Source: Synechococcus sp. A10-1-5-1 | Lineage (GTDB): Bacteria; Cyanobacteriota; Cyanobacteriia; PCC-6307; Cyanobiaceae | Assembly: GCF_023115425.1 (NCBI RefSeq) | Contig: NZ_CP096032.1 | Location: 1,488,001-1,552,000 of the forward strand | Direction of reading: 5' to 3' | DNA: 64,000 nucleotides | Shown: positions 7,201-18,561 of the stretch, in pieces | How positions within the stretch are numbered: the stretch's first letter is position 1 | Layout of the letters: each line of letters begins with the position of its first letter | Translations under genes and position numbers: made by a program | Notes under the pieces: model-generated | Seen by the model: only the letters and a program-made list of their open reading frames with translations | The model's database searches: none | What the model was told of the DNA's origin: nothing

Positions 7201-9938
7201 ACGCTGACGTGGCTGTTGGCTTCGATCCGGCTCAGCACCTGACGGGCTCGCAACACCACCGGGGCTGGCACCCCGGCGAGGCGAGCGGCCTCGATGCCGT
7301 AGCTGCGGTTGGCGCCGCCGCTGACGACCCTGTGTAGGAAGCGCAGGTTTGAACCGGTTTCTTCCACCAGCACCTGGGCGTTTTCGACGTTGCCCTGTTG
7401 CTCGGCCAGCTCGTTGAGCTCGTGATAGTGGGTCGCAAAGATGCTGCGGGCGCCGATGTCGCCGGAGAGGTACTCCGCCACAGCCCAGGCGATCGACAGG
7501 CCATCGAAGGTGGCGGTTCCCCGCCCAATTTCATCGAGCAGCACCAGGGACTGGCTGCTGGCGTGGTGAAGGATGTTGGCGGTCTCGGCCATTTCGACCA
7601 TGAAGGTGGATTGGCCTGCTGCCAGGTCATCGCCCGCCCCGACTCGGGTGAAGATGCGATCGGCGATCCCCAGTCGCGCCGAGTCAGCTGGGATCCAGCT
7701 GCCGATCTGAGCCATCAGCTGCAGCAGCCCGGTCTGGCGCAGGTAGCAGCTCTTCCCGCTGGCGTTGGGCCCCGTGAGAACCACCAGGTCACAGCCCTCG
7801 CCGAGGCCGACGTCATTGGGGGTAAACGCTTCCTCCACCAGCAGTTGCTCCACCACAGGGTGGCGTCCCCCTTGGATCTCCAGGCAGCGGCTTCCAGGGA
7901 CGAGCTCCGGTTTGCAGTAGCCGCAGGTGGCTGCCACCTCAGCCAGTGAGGCCAGGGCATCCAGTTCAGCGACAAGGCGTGCGGCGAAGCGAATCGGCCC
8001 CGCTTGCTCGCCCACCTGCTGACGCAGCTGGCAGAACAGTTCGTATTCCCGTTGCGCTGCACGGGCTTTCAGCTGGAAGATTCGTCCTTCGCGGCTCTTG
8101 AGTTCTGGGGTAACGAAGCGCTCCTCGTTCGCCAAAGTCTGCCGGCGAATCCAGTGGTCCGGCACGTCCTTGGCTTTCGACTTACTGACGGAGAGGAAGT
8201 AACCAAAGGTGCGGTGGTACTGGAGTTTCAGGGTGCTGATCCCGCTGTTCAGTCGCTCCGCTTGCTCCTGCTCGGCCAACCAGGCGTCCTGGTCATCCAG
8301 TTGGTTGCGCAGACCATCGAGTTGTGGGTCCACCCCGTCGTGTATCACTCCTCCCTCGGTCAGGGTTAACGGTGGGGTCTCCAGCAACTGATGCCGCAGT
8401 TCAGCGGCGAGTGCATCGAGTTCGTCCCACGGCCTCGCCAGGGCCACCAGCGGTGTACTGGTGACCTCGCCCAGCAAGCCAGCCAGGGCCGGGAGTCGCT
8501 CCAGACCATCGGCCAGGGCCACCAGATCCCGGGCGGATGCGGTTCCAGCTCCGGCCCGTCCAGCGAGCCGCTCCAGATCTCCCATGGGCCTCAGCAGCCT
8601 GCGCACCCCCAGGCGCAAGCTGCGGGCTTGACTGCCGCTTACCAGTTCCCCAATCGCCTCCTGGCGGGAGCGGATCAGCTCGAGATCCACCAGGGGAGCC
8701 TCGATCCAGCGCCGCAGGCAACGGCCACCCATGGCCGTCATCGTCCGGTCCAGGGCCCAGAGCAGTGACCCCTGAAGTCCACCTGCCAATTGGGTCTTGG
8801 TGAGTTCGAGATTGCGCCGGGTCGCTGCGTCCAGCACCAGTTGATCGCCAGCGCTCCACGTGGTGGGCAACTCCAGAGGGATCTCGCAGCCCGGCTGGGT
8901 GTCGCTCAGGTAGCGGAGCAGCCCTCCGGCGGCCCGAAGGGCCAAGGGGTTTTCGCCAAGCCCCAAGCCATCAACGCTCGCCAGTCCAAAGCGCTCCAGG
9001 ACGGTGGCTTTCGACTCATTGAGCGCAAAAGGGGTGCGGCTTAAGGGCGTTAGTTGCAGGGAGGTTGGACACCAAGCCGGACGTTCGCTCCCGCTTTCGG
9101 GGTTCGGCCAGAGCACTTCAGCGGCCTCGACCTGCAGCAGCTCCTGGTGCAATTGGTCACTGCCGTTTCGCTCGGTGACACGGAATTCGCCCGTGCTCAC
9201 GTCGGCAATGGCGAGACCCCAACGCTCTTGCTCGCAGACCACCGCGCAGAGCCAGTTGTTGCGGCGGGCACTGAGCATCCCCTCCTCGAGCACCGTGCCT
9301 GGGGTCAATACCCGCGTGATCTCCCGTTTCAGTAGCGCTGGCTTTCCGCCGCTCTTGCTGCGCTCAGCGGCCTCTTCCACCTGGTCGCAGAGGGCGACGC
9401 TGAAGCCGCGTCCCACCAGGTCGGTGCAGTAGCGCTCGGCGGCGTGATGGGGAATGCCGGCCATCGGCACGCGTCCGATCGATTTGCCGCCCTCTTTTCC
9501 CGTCAGGGTCAACTCCAGCAGTCGGGAGAGGGCAATGGCGTCTTCGAAAAAGCACTCAAAGAAGTCACCGAGCCGGTAGAGCAGGACCCGCTCGGGATGC
9601 TCCGCCTTGAGTTCCACGTAGTGGCGCAGCATCGGCGTGAGCTGCTCGAGGTCCACCAGGCTGTGGTGGTGCCAGGGGGGCAGGTCTTCGCTGCTGCCTT
9701 CCTTCTCCTGACTGTCCTCGGGTTCCTGAGGGGTGTTTTGGCGAACACGGGGCCTGGATTGGGCATCCCGCGCGAGGGCTTCGTGATCCAGCTCTGAAGT
9801 GGCTTTCTCGAGCTGCGGCGATGCTTTGGCCGCTGGTGGCTCTGGCTCAAGTCCAAACAGCGAGCCCTGCAGTGCCAACTCGGTTTGGTCGGCCACAGGC
9901 AGGCTGTCTTCAACGCGGCCAGATCGTAGGCGCGCCAC
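7182..9938 (-). CDS. mutS: DNA mismatch repair protein MutS
   Basis: Recognises mismatched bases and starts mismatch repair. The 918-residue protein contains the mismatch-binding N-domain ([19 protein letters not shown], then [10 protein letters not shown]), connector, lever and clamp regions, and a C-terminal ABC-type ATPase with Walker [12 protein letters not shown], Walker [17 protein letters not shown] and FATHYHEL. About 100 N-terminal residues before the conserved domain are low-complexity and charged, so the start (GTG at 9938) is the least certain part. It is transcribed toward cobH with a 19-base convergent overlap and diverges from psbZ. Confidence 0.96.
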   Translation of the reverse strand: MARLRSGRVEDSLPVADQTELALQGSLFGLEPEPPAAKASPQLEKATSELDHEALARDAQSRPRVRQNTPQEPEDSQEKEGSSEDLPPWHHHSLVDLEQLTPMLRHYVELKAEHPERVLLYRLGDFFECFFEDAIALSRLLELTLTGKEGGKSIGRVPMAGIPHHAAERYCTDLVGRGFSVALCDQVEEAAERSKSGGKPALLKREITRVLTPGTVLEEGMLSARRNNWLCAVVCEQERWGLAIADVSTGEFRVTERNGSDQLHQELLQVEAAEVLWPNPESGSERPAWCPTSLQLTPLSRTPFALNESKATVLERFGLASVDGLGLGENPLALRAAGGLLRYLSDTQPGCEIPLELPTTWSAGDQLVLDAATRRNLELTKTQLAGGLQGSLLWALDRTMTAMGGRCLRRWIEAPLVDLELIRSRQEAIGELVSGSQARSLRLGVRRLLRPMGDLERLAGRAGAGTASARDLVALADGLERLPALAGLLGEVTSTPLVALARPWDELDALAAELRHQLLETPPLTLTEGGVIHDGVDPQLDGLRNQLDDQDAWLAEQEQAERLNSGISTLKLQYHRTFGYFLSVSKSKAKDVPDHWIRRQTLANEERFVTPELKSREGRIFQLKARAAQREYELFCQLRQQVGEQAGPIRFAARLVAELDALASLAEVAATCGYCKPELVPGSRCLEIQGGRHPVVEQLLVEEAFTPNDVGLGEGCDLVVLTGPNASGKSCYLRQTGLLQLMAQIGSWIPADSARLGIADRIFTRVGAGDDLAAGQSTFMVEMAETANILHHASSQSLVLLDEIGRGTATFDGLSIAWAVAEYLSGDIGARSIFATHYHELNELAEQQGNVENAQVLVEETGSNLRFLHRVVSGGANRSYGIEAARLAGVPAPVVLRARQVLSRIEANSHVSVQTDAA

Positions 9939-10027
9939 AACTTGTGAAGGAACCCCAGATCGCTTCGCTGGCTCCAGGAACCAGCGTGGGAGGATTTGCC
10001 AACTGACAGGACGCCACCCTCAGTTCC

Positions 10028-10216
10028 ATGACGATCCTCAACACCCTCTCAGTCCTGGCCCTGGTGGTGATGTCCTTCGCTCTGATCGTGGCTGTCCCCG
10101 TGCTGTACGCGAGCGATGACACCAGTGGCCGCTCCAACCGCCTGATCCTGCTGGGCAGCATCGCTTGGGTCGCCCTGGTGCTGGTCAACTGGGGCATGAG
10201 CTTCTTTGTGGCCTGA
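10028..10216 (+). CDS. psbZ: Photosystem II protein Z
   Basis: Small thylakoid membrane subunit (Ycf9) at the periphery of the photosystem II core, involved in stability of PSII with its antenna. It has 62 residues, the family's usual length, with two hydrophobic segments (about 3-24 and 38-60) separated by a polar loop, YASDDTSGRSN. It lies divergently to mutS across an 89-base gap and is followed after 43 bases by ribH on the same strand, a pairing I know from picocyanobacteria. Confidence 0.92.
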   Translation: MTILNTLSVLALVVMSFALIVAVPVLYASDDTSGRSNRLILLGSIAWVALVLVNWGMSFFVA

Positions 10217-10259
10217 TCGGGCCTCTGCTTAGGCTGAGCGGATCGCGAGCTCAGCTGAC

Positions 10260-10742
10260 GTGACCGTTTTTGAAGGGCAATTTTCCGGCGCGTCTGGATT
10301 GCGGGTCGCCATTGTCGTTGCGCGTTTCAACGATTTGGTGACGGCCAAGCTGCTGAGCGGCTGTCTGGATTGCCTGTCGCGCCACGGCATTGATAGTTCA
10401 GACAGCAGCGCCCAGTTGGACGTCGCTTGGGTCCCGGGCAGCTTTGAAATTCCCTTGGTGGCTCAGCGCCTGGCTCAATCCGGCCGCTACCAAGTGGTGA
10501 TCACCCTGGGAGCGGTCATCCGCGGCGACACCCCCCACTTCGATGTGGTGGTTTCTGAGGTCAGCAAGGGTGTGGCCGCAGTTAGCCGTGACTCTGGCGT
10601 GCCTGTGATCTTTGGTGTTCTCACCACCGACACGATGCAGCAGGCCTTGGAGCGTGCTGGCATCAAGAGCAATCTGGGCTGGAGCTATGGCTTGCAGGCC
10701 ATCGAGATGGGCAGCCTGATGGCTGCCCTGCCTAAGGCCTAG
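10260..10742 (+). CDS. ribH: 6,7-dimethyl-8-ribityllumazine synthase
   Basis: Condenses 5-amino-6-ribitylaminouracil with 3,4-dihydroxybutanone phosphate, the penultimate step of riboflavin synthesis. The 160-residue protein carries the family motifs [21 protein letters not shown], the catalytic-loop region [13 protein letters not shown] (His included) and [12 protein letters not shown]. Translation starts at GTG 10260. The stop codon overlaps that of the convergent GNAT gene in a shared CTAG. Confidence 0.95.
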   Translation: MTVFEGQFSGASGLRVAIVVARFNDLVTAKLLSGCLDCLSRHGIDSSDSSAQLDVAWVPGSFEIPLVAQRLAQSGRYQVVITLGAVIRGDTPHFDVVVSEVSKGVAAVSRDSGVPVIFGVLTTDTMQQALERAGIKSNLGWSYGLQAIEMGSLMAALPKA

Positions 10743-11194
10743 TTGTCTCGGCGCATCAGCCGCTGGCCCGCGACCTCCTCAAAGCCCAGCTGCTTGTAGA
10801 AGCCGGCGCTGTTGGTGGTCATCAGATAGACCCTCTCCACTCCTTTGAGTTGCGGGGAGTTCGCGAGGGCTTCCACGAGCTGCCGGCCCAGCCCTTTGCC
10901 CTGGAGGTCCTCGGGAATCACCACATCCCAGAGCACGGCCCGGTAAATCCCATCGCTGGTGGCGCGTCCAAAGCCCACCAGGCGCTTGCCTCGCCACAAA
11001 CTGGCGACCGCAGCGCTGCCCTTGAGCATGCGCCGAAGCTCCTCAATCGAGCGGTTCTCGGCCCAGAAGGCGTGCTGATTGAACAGCCGCTGCAGTTTGA
11101 ACAGGCCGCGGGTGGGTCTACAACCCGGCCCCATGCCGAGCCAGCGCAGTCCTGGAGCACCTGAGGCATGCAGGATCAGCCTGGTCCCTTCCAT
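10739..11194 (-). CDS. GNAT-family N-acetyltransferase
   Basis: Acyl-CoA-dependent N-acetyltransferase fold of 151 residues. The central beta-strand [20 protein letters not shown] contains the acetyl-CoA binding signature (Q/R-x-x-G-x-G/A), followed by [19 protein letters not shown], typical of the C-terminal half. The ATG at 11194 is preferred; a TTG at 11221 would bring it within two bases of the divergent rfbA start. The substrate is unknown, and the neighbours (ribH, rfb genes) give no clear hint. Confidence 0.82.
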   Translation of the reverse strand: MEGTRLILHASGAPGLRWLGMGPGCRPTRGLFKLQRLFNQHAFWAENRSIEELRRMLKGSAAVASLWRGKRLVGFGRATSDGIYRAVLWDVVIPEDLQGKGLGRQLVEALANSPQLKGVERVYLMTTNSAGFYKQLGFEEVAGQRLMRRDN

Positions 11195-11223
11195 GCCAAC
11201 ATCCTCCCAGCGGGCGGACAACC

Positions 11224-12114
11224 TTGGCTCAGGAGCGCAAGGGCATCATCCTCGCCGGTGGTTCGGGAACGCGGCTTCATCCGATCACCCAGGCGGTGAG
11301 CAAACAGTTGCTGCCCGTCTACGACAAGCCGATGATTTATTACCCCCTCAGCACGTTGATGCTGGCGGGGATTCGTGAGGTGTTGGTGATCACCACCCCC
11401 CACGATCAAGCCGCGTTCCAGCGCTTGCTCGGCGATGGTTCGGCCTGGGGAATGCAGATCAGCTACGCCGTGCAGCCGAGCCCCGACGGCTTGGCCCAGG
11501 CGTTCTTGATTGGGGAGGCGTTTCTGGCAGGGGCTCCGGCGGCCCTTGTGCTTGGGGACAACCTCTTCCACGGCCACGACCTGCTCTTCCAGCTGCGCAG
11601 CACCAACGCTTCTCACCAGGGCGCCACGGTCTTCGCCTATCCGGTCCGGGACCCTGAGCGCTACGGGGTCGTTGAATTTGCCGCTGACGGCCAGGTTCTC
11701 AGCATTGAGGAAAAACCGAACAAGCCCAAGTCCCGCTACGCGGTGACAGGCCTCTACTTCTATGACGACTCCGTCGTGGAGCGGGCGAAGCGAGTGGTGC
11801 CCTCTGCGCGGGGTGAGTTGGAGATCACGGACCTCAATGGCCAGTATCTGCGGGACGGTCAGCTGCAGGTGGAGCTCATGGGCCGCGGCATGGCTTGGCT
11901 AGACACCGGTACCTGCGATTCGCTCCACGAGGCGGGCAGCTACATCCGGACCCTTGAGCATCGCCAGGGCCTGAAGGTGGGTTGCCCTGAGGAGGTGGCC
12001 TGGCGCATGGGCTGGATCAGTGCGGATCAGCTCGATGCTTTGGCTCAGCCTCTGCGCAAGAGCGGCTACGGCGACTATCTGCTGCAGCTCCTGGAGTATG
12101 GCGATGCAGGCTGA
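11224..12114 (+). CDS. rfbA: Glucose-1-phosphate thymidylyltransferase
   Basis: Makes dTDP-glucose from glucose-1-phosphate and dTTP, the first step to dTDP-L-rhamnose for surface polysaccharides. The 296-residue length is standard. Motifs seen are [52 protein letters not shown] and GMAWLDTGT. The start is TTG at 11224; no better upstream codon is in frame. It overlaps rfbC by 11 bases and heads the rfbACDB operon. Confidence 0.95.
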   Translation: MAQERKGIILAGGSGTRLHPITQAVSKQLLPVYDKPMIYYPLSTLMLAGIREVLVITTPHDQAAFQRLLGDGSAWGMQISYAVQPSPDGLAQAFLIGEAFLAGAPAALVLGDNLFHGHDLLFQLRSTNASHQGATVFAYPVRDPERYGVVEFAADGQVLSIEEKPNKPKSRYAVTGLYFYDDSVVERAKRVVPSARGELEITDLNGQYLRDGQLQVELMGRGMAWLDTGTCDSLHEAGSYIRTLEHRQGLKVGCPEEVAWRMGWISADQLDALAQPLRKSGYGDYLLQLLEYGDAG

Positions 12115-12694
12115 GCGACTCGCCACGGTGGCTGGGGTCCAGCTTTTAGGGCCGCTCCTGATCACCCCCCGGGTGTTTGGTGATGCCCGCGGCTTTTTCT
12201 ACGAGAGCTGGAACCAACGCAACTTCAATGGCGTCCTTGAGGGGGATGGACAGTCCCCCGTTGCGTTTGTCCAAGACAACCATTCCCGCTCTAGCCAGGG
12301 GGTCCTGCGCGGCCTGCACTTTCAAAAAGAGCCCCATGCCCAGGGCAAGCTGGTGCGTTGCATCCAGGGCGAAATTTTCGATGTGGCGGTGGATTGCCGC
12401 CAGTCCTCGCCCACGTTCGGTCAGTGGGTCAGCGCCCGCTTGAGCAGTGAGAACCAGCAGCAGCTCTGGGTGCCTGCCGGCTTTGCCCATGGTTTTTTGA
12501 TCCTGAGTCCCCAGGCGGAGGTTCTCTACAAGACCACTGAGTTCTGGGACCGAGACAGCGAGCGCTCGCTGCTCTGGAGCGATCCAGATCTAGCCATTGC
12601 TTGGCCACAAGCCACAGAGCCGCTTTTGGCTGAGAAAGATGCGGAAGCACCCTCATGGCAGACGCTGATCGCTGCAGGGGATGGTTTCCCGTGA
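12104..12694 (+). CDS. rfbC: dTDP-4-dehydrorhamnose 3,5-epimerase
   Basis: Double epimerase of the dTDP-rhamnose pathway, a cupin-fold enzyme of 196 residues. It shows [31 protein letters not shown] (with the active-site His), [14 protein letters not shown] and [10 protein letters not shown]. The ATG at 12104 overlaps the end of rfbA by 11 bases, and its stop overlaps the rfbD start as GTGA. The upstream extension of the same frame inside rfbA has no homology and was discarded. Confidence 0.94.
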   Translation: MQAERLATVAGVQLLGPLLITPRVFGDARGFFYESWNQRNFNGVLEGDGQSPVAFVQDNHSRSSQGVLRGLHFQKEPHAQGKLVRCIQGEIFDVAVDCRQSSPTFGQWVSARLSSENQQQLWVPAGFAHGFLILSPQAEVLYKTTEFWDRDSERSLLWSDPDLAIAWPQATEPLLAEKDAEAPSWQTLIAAGDGFP

Positions 12695-13575
12695 AGGTCC
12701 TGTTGACCGGTGCAGCGGGTCAGCTGGGCCAAGCCTTAATTACGGCCTGCCCTGAGGGGGTCGAACTGCTCCCTTGCCGCCGCCAGGAGTTGGATCTTTC
12801 GGATCAGGACGCTTGCCGCCGCCTCGTTCAAGAGCATCAACCGGCCTGGGTGCTCAACGCTGGGGCCTACACGGCGGTGGACCGCGCTGAGTCCGAGGTG
12901 GAGCTCGCCCATGCCGTGAATGCACAGGCCCCAGCAGCCCTGGCCGAAGCCCAGGAGGATCACGGCGGCCAGCTGCTTCAGCTGAGCACCGACTTTGTTT
13001 TCAACGGTCAGCAGGGTTTCCCCTATCGCCCCGAGCAAGTCGCTAATCCCCTTGGGGTCTACGGCAGCACCAAGGCGGCAGGTGAAGCCGCTGTTCTTGG
13101 CTACGGCGGCACACGGGTCCTGCGCACCAGCTGGGTCTATGGCCCGGTAGGCAGCAACTTCTGCCTCACGATGCTCCGCCTGTTGGCGGAACGGGAGCAG
13201 TTGGGTGTGGTGGCCGATCAGGTGGGATGTCCGACGTCCACCCGGGGGCTCGCCCAAGCCTGTTGGCGGGCGCTTGCTCTCGAGGAGAGCGCTCCGCGGA
13301 TCCTGCATTGGAGCGATGCCGGTGCGGCCAGTTGGTACGACTTCGCGGTGGCCATTGCTGAGCTCGGTCAGCAGCTGGGGGTGCTCAGTCGCGCCGCCCA
13401 CGTGAATCCGATCGGGACCGTTGACTACCCCACGCCGGCCCAGCGTCCCGCCTATTCCCTGCTGGATTGCAGCGAGACGCGCCAGGTCTTAGGCCTGGAG
13501 CCGCAGCATTGGCGAGCGGCTTTGTCCCAGGTGCTACTGCGCATAGCCTCCAGTCCAGCCCGCGCCTCCGCTTGA
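12691..13575 (+). CDS. rfbD: dTDP-4-dehydrorhamnose reductase
   Basis: Final reductase of dTDP-L-rhamnose synthesis. The SDR-type protein of 294 residues starts at GTG 12691 and opens with [15 protein letters not shown]. Other motifs are VLNAGAYTAVDRAESE, LSTDFVFNG and YGSTKAAGE (catalytic YxxxK), then VLRTSWVYGP. It shares GTGA with rfbC and TGATG with rfbB, so it is made by coupled translation. Confidence 0.94.
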   Translation: MKVLLTGAAGQLGQALITACPEGVELLPCRRQELDLSDQDACRRLVQEHQPAWVLNAGAYTAVDRAESEVELAHAVNAQAPAALAEAQEDHGGQLLQLSTDFVFNGQQGFPYRPEQVANPLGVYGSTKAAGEAAVLGYGGTRVLRTSWVYGPVGSNFCLTMLRLLAEREQLGVVADQVGCPTSTRGLAQACWRALALEESAPRILHWSDAGAASWYDFAVAIAELGQQLGVLSRAAHVNPIGTVDYPTPAQRPAYSLLDCSETRQVLGLEPQHWRAALSQVLLRIASSPARASA

Positions 13576-14681
13576 TGACGGTTCCGCTTCCCAGCTCGAT
13601 CCAACGCGTGTTGGTGACCGGCGGGGCCGGGTTCATTGGCGGGGCTGTTGTTCGGCGCCTGTTGGCGGAGACCAACATCCAGGTCTTCAATCTCGACAAG
13701 TGCGGCTACGCCAGTGACCTCACCGGCATTGACCAATGCGGCGAGGCTGCCGCGCAGCGTCACCAGTTGCTGCAGGTGGACCTCAGCGACCCTGAGGCCA
13801 CCGCCGCTGCTGTCAGGCAAGCCGATCCCGATCTGGTGATGCACTTGGCCGCCGAGAGCCATGTCGATCGGTCGATTGACGGTCCGGGCGTGTTTGTCAG
13901 CAGCAACGTGCTCGGCACCTTCAACCTGCTGCAGGCCGCCCGGGCCCACTACGAGTCATTGCCGGCGGAGCGGGCCCAGGGCTTTCGCTTCCACCACATC
14001 AGCACCGATGAGGTCTTCGGCTCCCTGGGCGAGCAGGGTCGTTTTTCAGAGACCACGCCCTATGACCCCCGTTCGCCCTATTCCGCCAGTAAGGCGGCCA
14101 GCGATCACCTGGTCAGTGCCTGGCACCACACCTATGGCTTGCCCGTGGTGCTGACCAATTGCTCCAACAATTTCGGTCCCTGGCAGTTCCCGGAGAAGCT
14201 GATCCCGGTCGTGATTCTCAAGGCGGTGGCCGGGGAGCCAATTCCCCTCTACGGCGATGGCGGCAATGTGCGCGATTGGTTGTACGTCGAGGACCACGTC
14301 GATGCGCTTTTGCTGGCGGCCACCCAGGGTGAGCCCGGGCGGAGCTACTGCGTGGGCGGCTACGGCGAGCGCACCAACAAGCAGGTGGTGGAGGCCATCT
14401 GCAGCCTGTTGGATCAACGCTTGCCCCAGGGAGCTCCCCACGCCCGCTTGATCACCCCCGTCACGGACCGTCCGGGCCATGACCGCCGCTACGCGATTGA
14501 TCCCGGCCGCATTGAGCATGAACTGGGCTGGAGCCCGCGTCACCCCTTTGATGCCGGGTTGGCGGTCACGGTGGATTGGTACCTCGATCACCTCGGCTGG
14601 TGCCAAGCGATGCGGCAGCGCTCCGGTTGGACGGGTGAGCGCCAAGGGCTCTCAGCTGGGCAGGGCCGTCACTCTCAGTAG
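13575..14681 (+). CDS. rfbB: dTDP-glucose 4,6-dehydratase
   Basis: Converts dTDP-glucose to the 4-keto-6-deoxy sugar, the second step of the rhamnose pathway. The 368-residue protein has [55 protein letters not shown] (YxxxK) and [17 protein letters not shown]. The ATG shares its A with the rfbD stop. The order A-C-D-B closes the operon, which ends 29 bases before secA. Confidence 0.95.
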   Translation: MTVPLPSSIQRVLVTGGAGFIGGAVVRRLLAETNIQVFNLDKCGYASDLTGIDQCGEAAAQRHQLLQVDLSDPEATAAAVRQADPDLVMHLAAESHVDRSIDGPGVFVSSNVLGTFNLLQAARAHYESLPAERAQGFRFHHISTDEVFGSLGEQGRFSETTPYDPRSPYSASKAASDHLVSAWHHTYGLPVVLTNCSNNFGPWQFPEKLIPVVILKAVAGEPIPLYGDGGNVRDWLYVEDHVDALLLAATQGEPGRSYCVGGYGERTNKQVVEAICSLLDQRLPQGAPHARLITPVTDRPGHDRRYAIDPGRIEHELGWSPRHPFDAGLAVTVDWYLDHLGWCQAMRQRSGWTGERQGLSAGQGRHSQ

Positions 14682-14710
14682 GCTGCCCGGAGCTCAAATC
14701 GGCTCTCTCC

Positions 14711-17587
14711 ATGCTCAAGCTGCTGCTGGGTGACCCCAATGCCCGCAAGCTGAAGCGCTACCAGCCGATTGTTTCCGACATCAATCTGCTCGAGGAGGAG
14801 GTCGCCCCCCTCTCGGACGACGAGCTGCGCGGTCTCACGGCGGAATTCCGTCAGAAGCTCAGCAGCCTGCAGGACGACTGCCAGAAGCGGGGCTTCAGCC
14901 GCGAAGCGACCCTCGATCGCGAGCGAAAGCTTCTGGATGAGCTCTTGCCCCAGGCCTTCGCTGTGGTCCGCGAAGCCGGCAAACGCGTGCTCGGCATGCG
15001 CCACTTCGATGTGCAGCTGCTGGGCGGGATGATCCTGCACGACGGCCAGATCGCCGAGATGAAAACCGGCGAGGGCAAGACCCTCGTCTCCACCCTGCCC
15101 AGCTATCTCAACGCTTTAACGGGCCGCGGCGTTCACGTGGTCACCGTCAACGATTACCTGGCCCGCCGGGATGCCGAGTGGATGGGTCAAGTCCATCGCT
15201 TCCTGGGGCTGTCGGTGGGTTTGATCCAGCAGGACATGGATCCCTCCAGCCGCCGCTTGAACTACGGCTGCGATATCACCTATGCCACCAACTCAGAGCT
15301 GGGCTTCGATTACCTGCGCGACAACATGGCGAATGACATCGCCGAGGTGGTGCAGCGGGACTTCCACTACTGCGTGATCGACGAGGTGGACTCGATCCTG
15401 ATCGATGAAGCCCGGACTCCGTTGATCATTTCGGGTCAGGTGGAGCGCCCGCAGGAGAAGTATCAGAAGGCTTCTGATGTTGCGGCCCAGTTGGTGCGGG
15501 CTGCGGAGATGGGCAAGGACGGCATCGACCCCGAAGGCGATTACGAAGTCGACGAGAAGCAGCGCAGCTGCACGTTGACCGATGAGGGTTACGCCAAGGC
15601 GGAGCAACTCCTCGGCGTCGCCGATCTGTTTGATCCCCAGGACCCCTGGGCGCACTACATCAACAACGCCCTGAAGGCCAAGGAGATGTTCGTCAAAGAT
15701 GTGAACTACATCGTCCGCGGCGATGACGCCGTGATCGTTGATGAGTTCACCGGCCGCGTCATGCCAGGGCGCCGTTGGAGCGATGGTCAACACCAGGCGA
15801 TTGAGGCCAAGGAAGGACTGCCAATTCAGCCCGAGACTCAAACCCTCGCTTCGATCACTTACCAGAACTTCTTCCTGCTCTATCCCCGCTTGGCGGGTAT
15901 GACCGGTACCGCCAAAACCGAAGAGGTGGAGTTCGAGAAGACCTACAAGCTCGAGGTCACGATCGTTCCCACCAACCGCACCCGGGCGCGCCAGGACTGG
16001 ACGGATCAGGTCTACAAGAACGAAAACGCCAAGTGGCGTGCGGTGGCACTGGAGACCGCCGAGGTGCACAAGCAGGGCCGGCCGGTTTTGGTGGGCACGA
16101 CCAGCGTCGAGAAGTCCGAACTGCTCAGCACCTTGCTGGCCGAGCAGCAGATTCCCCACAACCTGCTGAACGCCAAGCCGGAGAACGTCGAGCGTGAGGC
16201 TGAAATCGTGGCCCAGGCCGGTCGCACCGGGGCCGTCACGATTGCCACGAACATGGCGGGCCGCGGCACCGACATCATCCTCGGCGGCAACGCCGACTAC
16301 ATGTCACGCCTGAAGCTGCGTGAGGTTCTTCTGCCACGTCTGGTGCGTCCGGAAGACGGCCACAAGCCTCCGGTTCCCCTGCAGCGCGCTCCCGAGGCTG
16401 CCCCTGGTTTTGGTGCTGCCTCGGCAGCTGAATCCGCCAAGGCCCCTTCGGAAGCGAAGGCCATTGGCACCCTCTATCCCTGCACCCTCACTGAGGGCAC
16501 CGATCAGGCCCTCTCTGGCTTGGCCCACGATCTGGTCAAAGCCTGGGGGGATCGCCAGCTCAGCGTGCTGGAGCTCGAGGACCGTATTGCCCAGGCTGCC
16601 GAAAAGGCCCCAACGGATGACGCCCAAATCCTGCAGTTGCGCGAGCTGATTAAGCGGGTGCGCACCGAATTCGAGGTAGTGACCAAATCAGAGGATTCGG
16701 TGGTGCGCGAAGCCGGTGGTTTGCACGTCATCGGCACCGAACGGCATGAATCCCGCCGGGTCGATAACCAGCTGCGGGGCCGGGCTGGTCGTCAGGGAGA
16801 CCCCGGCAGCACCCGTTTCTTCCTGTCTCTGGAAGACAACCTGCTGCGCATCTTTGGCGGTGATCGCGTCGCTGGCCTGATGAATGCTTTCCGCGTCGAG
16901 GAGGACATGCCGATCGAATCCGGCATGCTGACTCGTTCGCTTGAAGGGGCTCAGAAAAAGGTTGAGACCTACTACTACGACATTCGGAAGCAGGTTTTTG
17001 AATATGACGAGGTGATGAATAACCAGCGCAAAGCTGTGTATGCCGAGCGCCGTCGCGTCTTGGAAGGTCGTGAACTGAAGCAACAGGTGGTGGGCTATGG
17101 CGAGCGCACCATGCAGGACATCGTTGATGCCTATGTGAACCCCGATCTGCCGCCCGAGGAATGGGATCTGGGTCGCCTGGTGGCCAAGGTCAAGGAGTTC
17201 GTTTATCTCCTGGAAGATCTGAAGCCTGAGCAGCTCAGTGGCCTATCGGTTGATGAGCTCAAGGCTTTCTTGCAGGAACAGCTCCGCAACGCTTACGACA
17301 TCAAAGAGGGCCAGGTTGAGCAGCAGCGCCCGGGCCTGATGCGTGAGGCTGAGCGCTTCTTCATCCTTCAGCAGATTGACACCCTCTGGCGTGAACATCT
17401 GCAGGCCATGGATGCCCTGCGCGAGTCGGTGGGTCTAAGGGCCATCGGCCAGAAGGACCCGCTGATTGAGTACAAAAACGAGGGCTATGACATGTTCCTC
17501 GAGATGATGACGGGCATGCGCCGCAACGTCATCTATTCGATGTTCATGTTCCAGCCCGCTCCCTCTGGCGCTGAGGCCTCGGCTTAA
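14711..17587 (+). CDS. secA: Preprotein translocase ATPase SecA
   Basis: Motor that drives unfolded proteins through SecYEG in the plasma or thylakoid membrane. The 958 residues include Walker A MKTGEGKT, the DEAD-type [14 protein letters not shown], preprotein cross-linking domain, [24 protein letters not shown] and the C-terminal scaffold. Two points differ from the E. coli form. An insertion of roughly 80-100 residues (around 530-640, rich in Ala and Pro) splits the second nucleotide-binding domain, and the C-terminal zinc-binding CxC...CH tail is absent. Both are, to my knowledge, usual in cyanobacteria. It abuts the convergent cysE with no spacer. Confidence 0.96.
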   Translation: MLKLLLGDPNARKLKRYQPIVSDINLLEEEVAPLSDDELRGLTAEFRQKLSSLQDDCQKRGFSREATLDRERKLLDELLPQAFAVVREAGKRVLGMRHFDVQLLGGMILHDGQIAEMKTGEGKTLVSTLPSYLNALTGRGVHVVTVNDYLARRDAEWMGQVHRFLGLSVGLIQQDMDPSSRRLNYGCDITYATNSELGFDYLRDNMANDIAEVVQRDFHYCVIDEVDSILIDEARTPLIISGQVERPQEKYQKASDVAAQLVRAAEMGKDGIDPEGDYEVDEKQRSCTLTDEGYAKAEQLLGVADLFDPQDPWAHYINNALKAKEMFVKDVNYIVRGDDAVIVDEFTGRVMPGRRWSDGQHQAIEAKEGLPIQPETQTLASITYQNFFLLYPRLAGMTGTAKTEEVEFEKTYKLEVTIVPTNRTRARQDWTDQVYKNENAKWRAVALETAEVHKQGRPVLVGTTSVEKSELLSTLLAEQQIPHNLLNAKPENVEREAEIVAQAGRTGAVTIATNMAGRGTDIILGGNADYMSRLKLREVLLPRLVRPEDGHKPPVPLQRAPEAAPGFGAASAAESAKAPSEAKAIGTLYPCTLTEGTDQALSGLAHDLVKAWGDRQLSVLELEDRIAQAAEKAPTDDAQILQLRELIKRVRTEFEVVTKSEDSVVREAGGLHVIGTERHESRRVDNQLRGRAGRQGDPGSTRFFLSLEDNLLRIFGGDRVAGLMNAFRVEEDMPIESGMLTRSLEGAQKKVETYYYDIRKQVFEYDEVMNNQRKAVYAERRRVLEGRELKQQVVGYGERTMQDIVDAYVNPDLPPEEWDLGRLVAKVKEFVYLLEDLKPEQLSGLSVDELKAFLQEQLRNAYDIKEGQVEQQRPGLMREAERFFILQQIDTLWREHLQAMDALRESVGLRAIGQKDPLIEYKNEGYDMFLEMMTGMRRNVIYSMFMFQPAPSGAEASA

Positions 17588-18337
17588 TCAATTGGTGGTT
17601 CCTGGGTTGTCCCCCAGGAACTCCAGGATCTCGCGGTCCTTGAGGTTCTGTGCGGCGGCAGCCGCGCAGGGCTCCTCCAGCGGCTTGCCCGCGGCCAAGC
17701 TCCGCAGGCAGTCCTGCGCGCGGGTGAGCTCCGTTTCCAGAGCATCGATCCGTTCCATCAGGTTGCGGATCACCCCAGCCTCTGCGTCGGGAAGGGCTGA
17801 GTGCGCCAGGGGATTGACGCGAACCCCGCTTTGGTGGACCACCCGTCCTGGAACGCCCACCACGGTGCTGTCCGGTGCGACATCGCGTAGGACGACCGAT
17901 CCAGCTCCGATACGTGTGTTGGCTCCCACCTCGATGGCGCCAAGGACCTTGGCTCCGGCGCCGACCACGACGTTCTCCGCGAGGGAAGGGTGGCGCTTCC
18001 CATGGGCCTTGCCGGTGCCTCCGAGGGTGACTCCTTGGTAGAGCAGGCAGTTGTTGCCCACCACGGCCGTCTCGCCGATCACGACACCCATGCCGTGGTC
18101 AATGAAGACCCCACGGCCGATCCGGGCTCCAGGGTGAATCTCGATGCCGGTCAGCCAGCGGCCCAGTTGGCTAAGTAGGCGTGCCGGAAGTGGAGCCACC
18201 CCCCAGAGTCGGTGACTGAGGCGGTGCAAGGTCAGGGCATGCAGCCCTGGATAGCAGAACAGCATCTCCAACGTGCCACGTGCCGCCGGATCCCGTTCCT
18301 TGATGATCGCCAGGTCGGCTCGTAGCGCGTTCAGCAT
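17588..18337 (-). CDS. cysE: Serine O-acetyltransferase
   Basis: Acetylates serine with acetyl-CoA to give O-acetylserine, the acceptor for sulfide in cysteine synthesis (cysK is at 44945-45946). The 249-residue protein has an N-terminal helical part ([19 protein letters not shown]) and a left-handed beta-helix with [30 protein letters not shown] and [20 protein letters not shown]. The ATG at 18337 matches the family start; the frame continues upstream to 18388 without similarity. Its stop codon directly follows the convergent secA stop. Confidence 0.93.
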   Translation of the reverse strand: MLNALRADLAIIKERDPAARGTLEMLFCYPGLHALTLHRLSHRLWGVAPLPARLLSQLGRWLTGIEIHPGARIGRGVFIDHGMGVVIGETAVVGNNCLLYQGVTLGGTGKAHGKRHPSLAENVVVGAGAKVLGAIEVGANTRIGAGSVVLRDVAPDSTVVGVPGRVVHQSGVRVNPLAHSALPDAEAGVIRNLMERIDALETELTRAQDCLRSLAAGKPLEEPCAAAAAQNLKDREILEFLGDNPGTTN

Positions 18338-18421
18338 CGTTCCATCTTGCTGAGCAAGAGTTTGACCGAGGGGCCCTCGGTCATGCATGATCTCTTGGCC
18401 GGCGGTTGAGCCGCGGCGATT

Positions 18422-18493
18422 GCGGATGTAGCTCAGTGGTAGAGCATCTCCTTGCCAAGGAGAGGGTCGAGAGTTCGAATCTCTTCATCCGCT
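18422..18493 (+). tRNA. tRNA-Gly(GCC)
   Basis: A 72-base cloverleaf. The acceptor stem GCGGATG/CATCCGC has discriminator T, the D-arm is GCTCAGTGGTAGAGC, the anticodon arm is TCTCC-TTGCCAA-GGAGA with anticodon GCC, and the T-arm is GAGAG-TTCGAAT-CTCTT. The 3' CCA is not encoded, as is normal in cyanobacteria. Confidence 0.97.
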
Positions 18494-18561
18494 TGTGAAT
18501 CAGATCGTGGCTGCAGCGTCAGCCAAGAATTTGAGTGTTGATTTCTCCCTGAAGTCTGCGC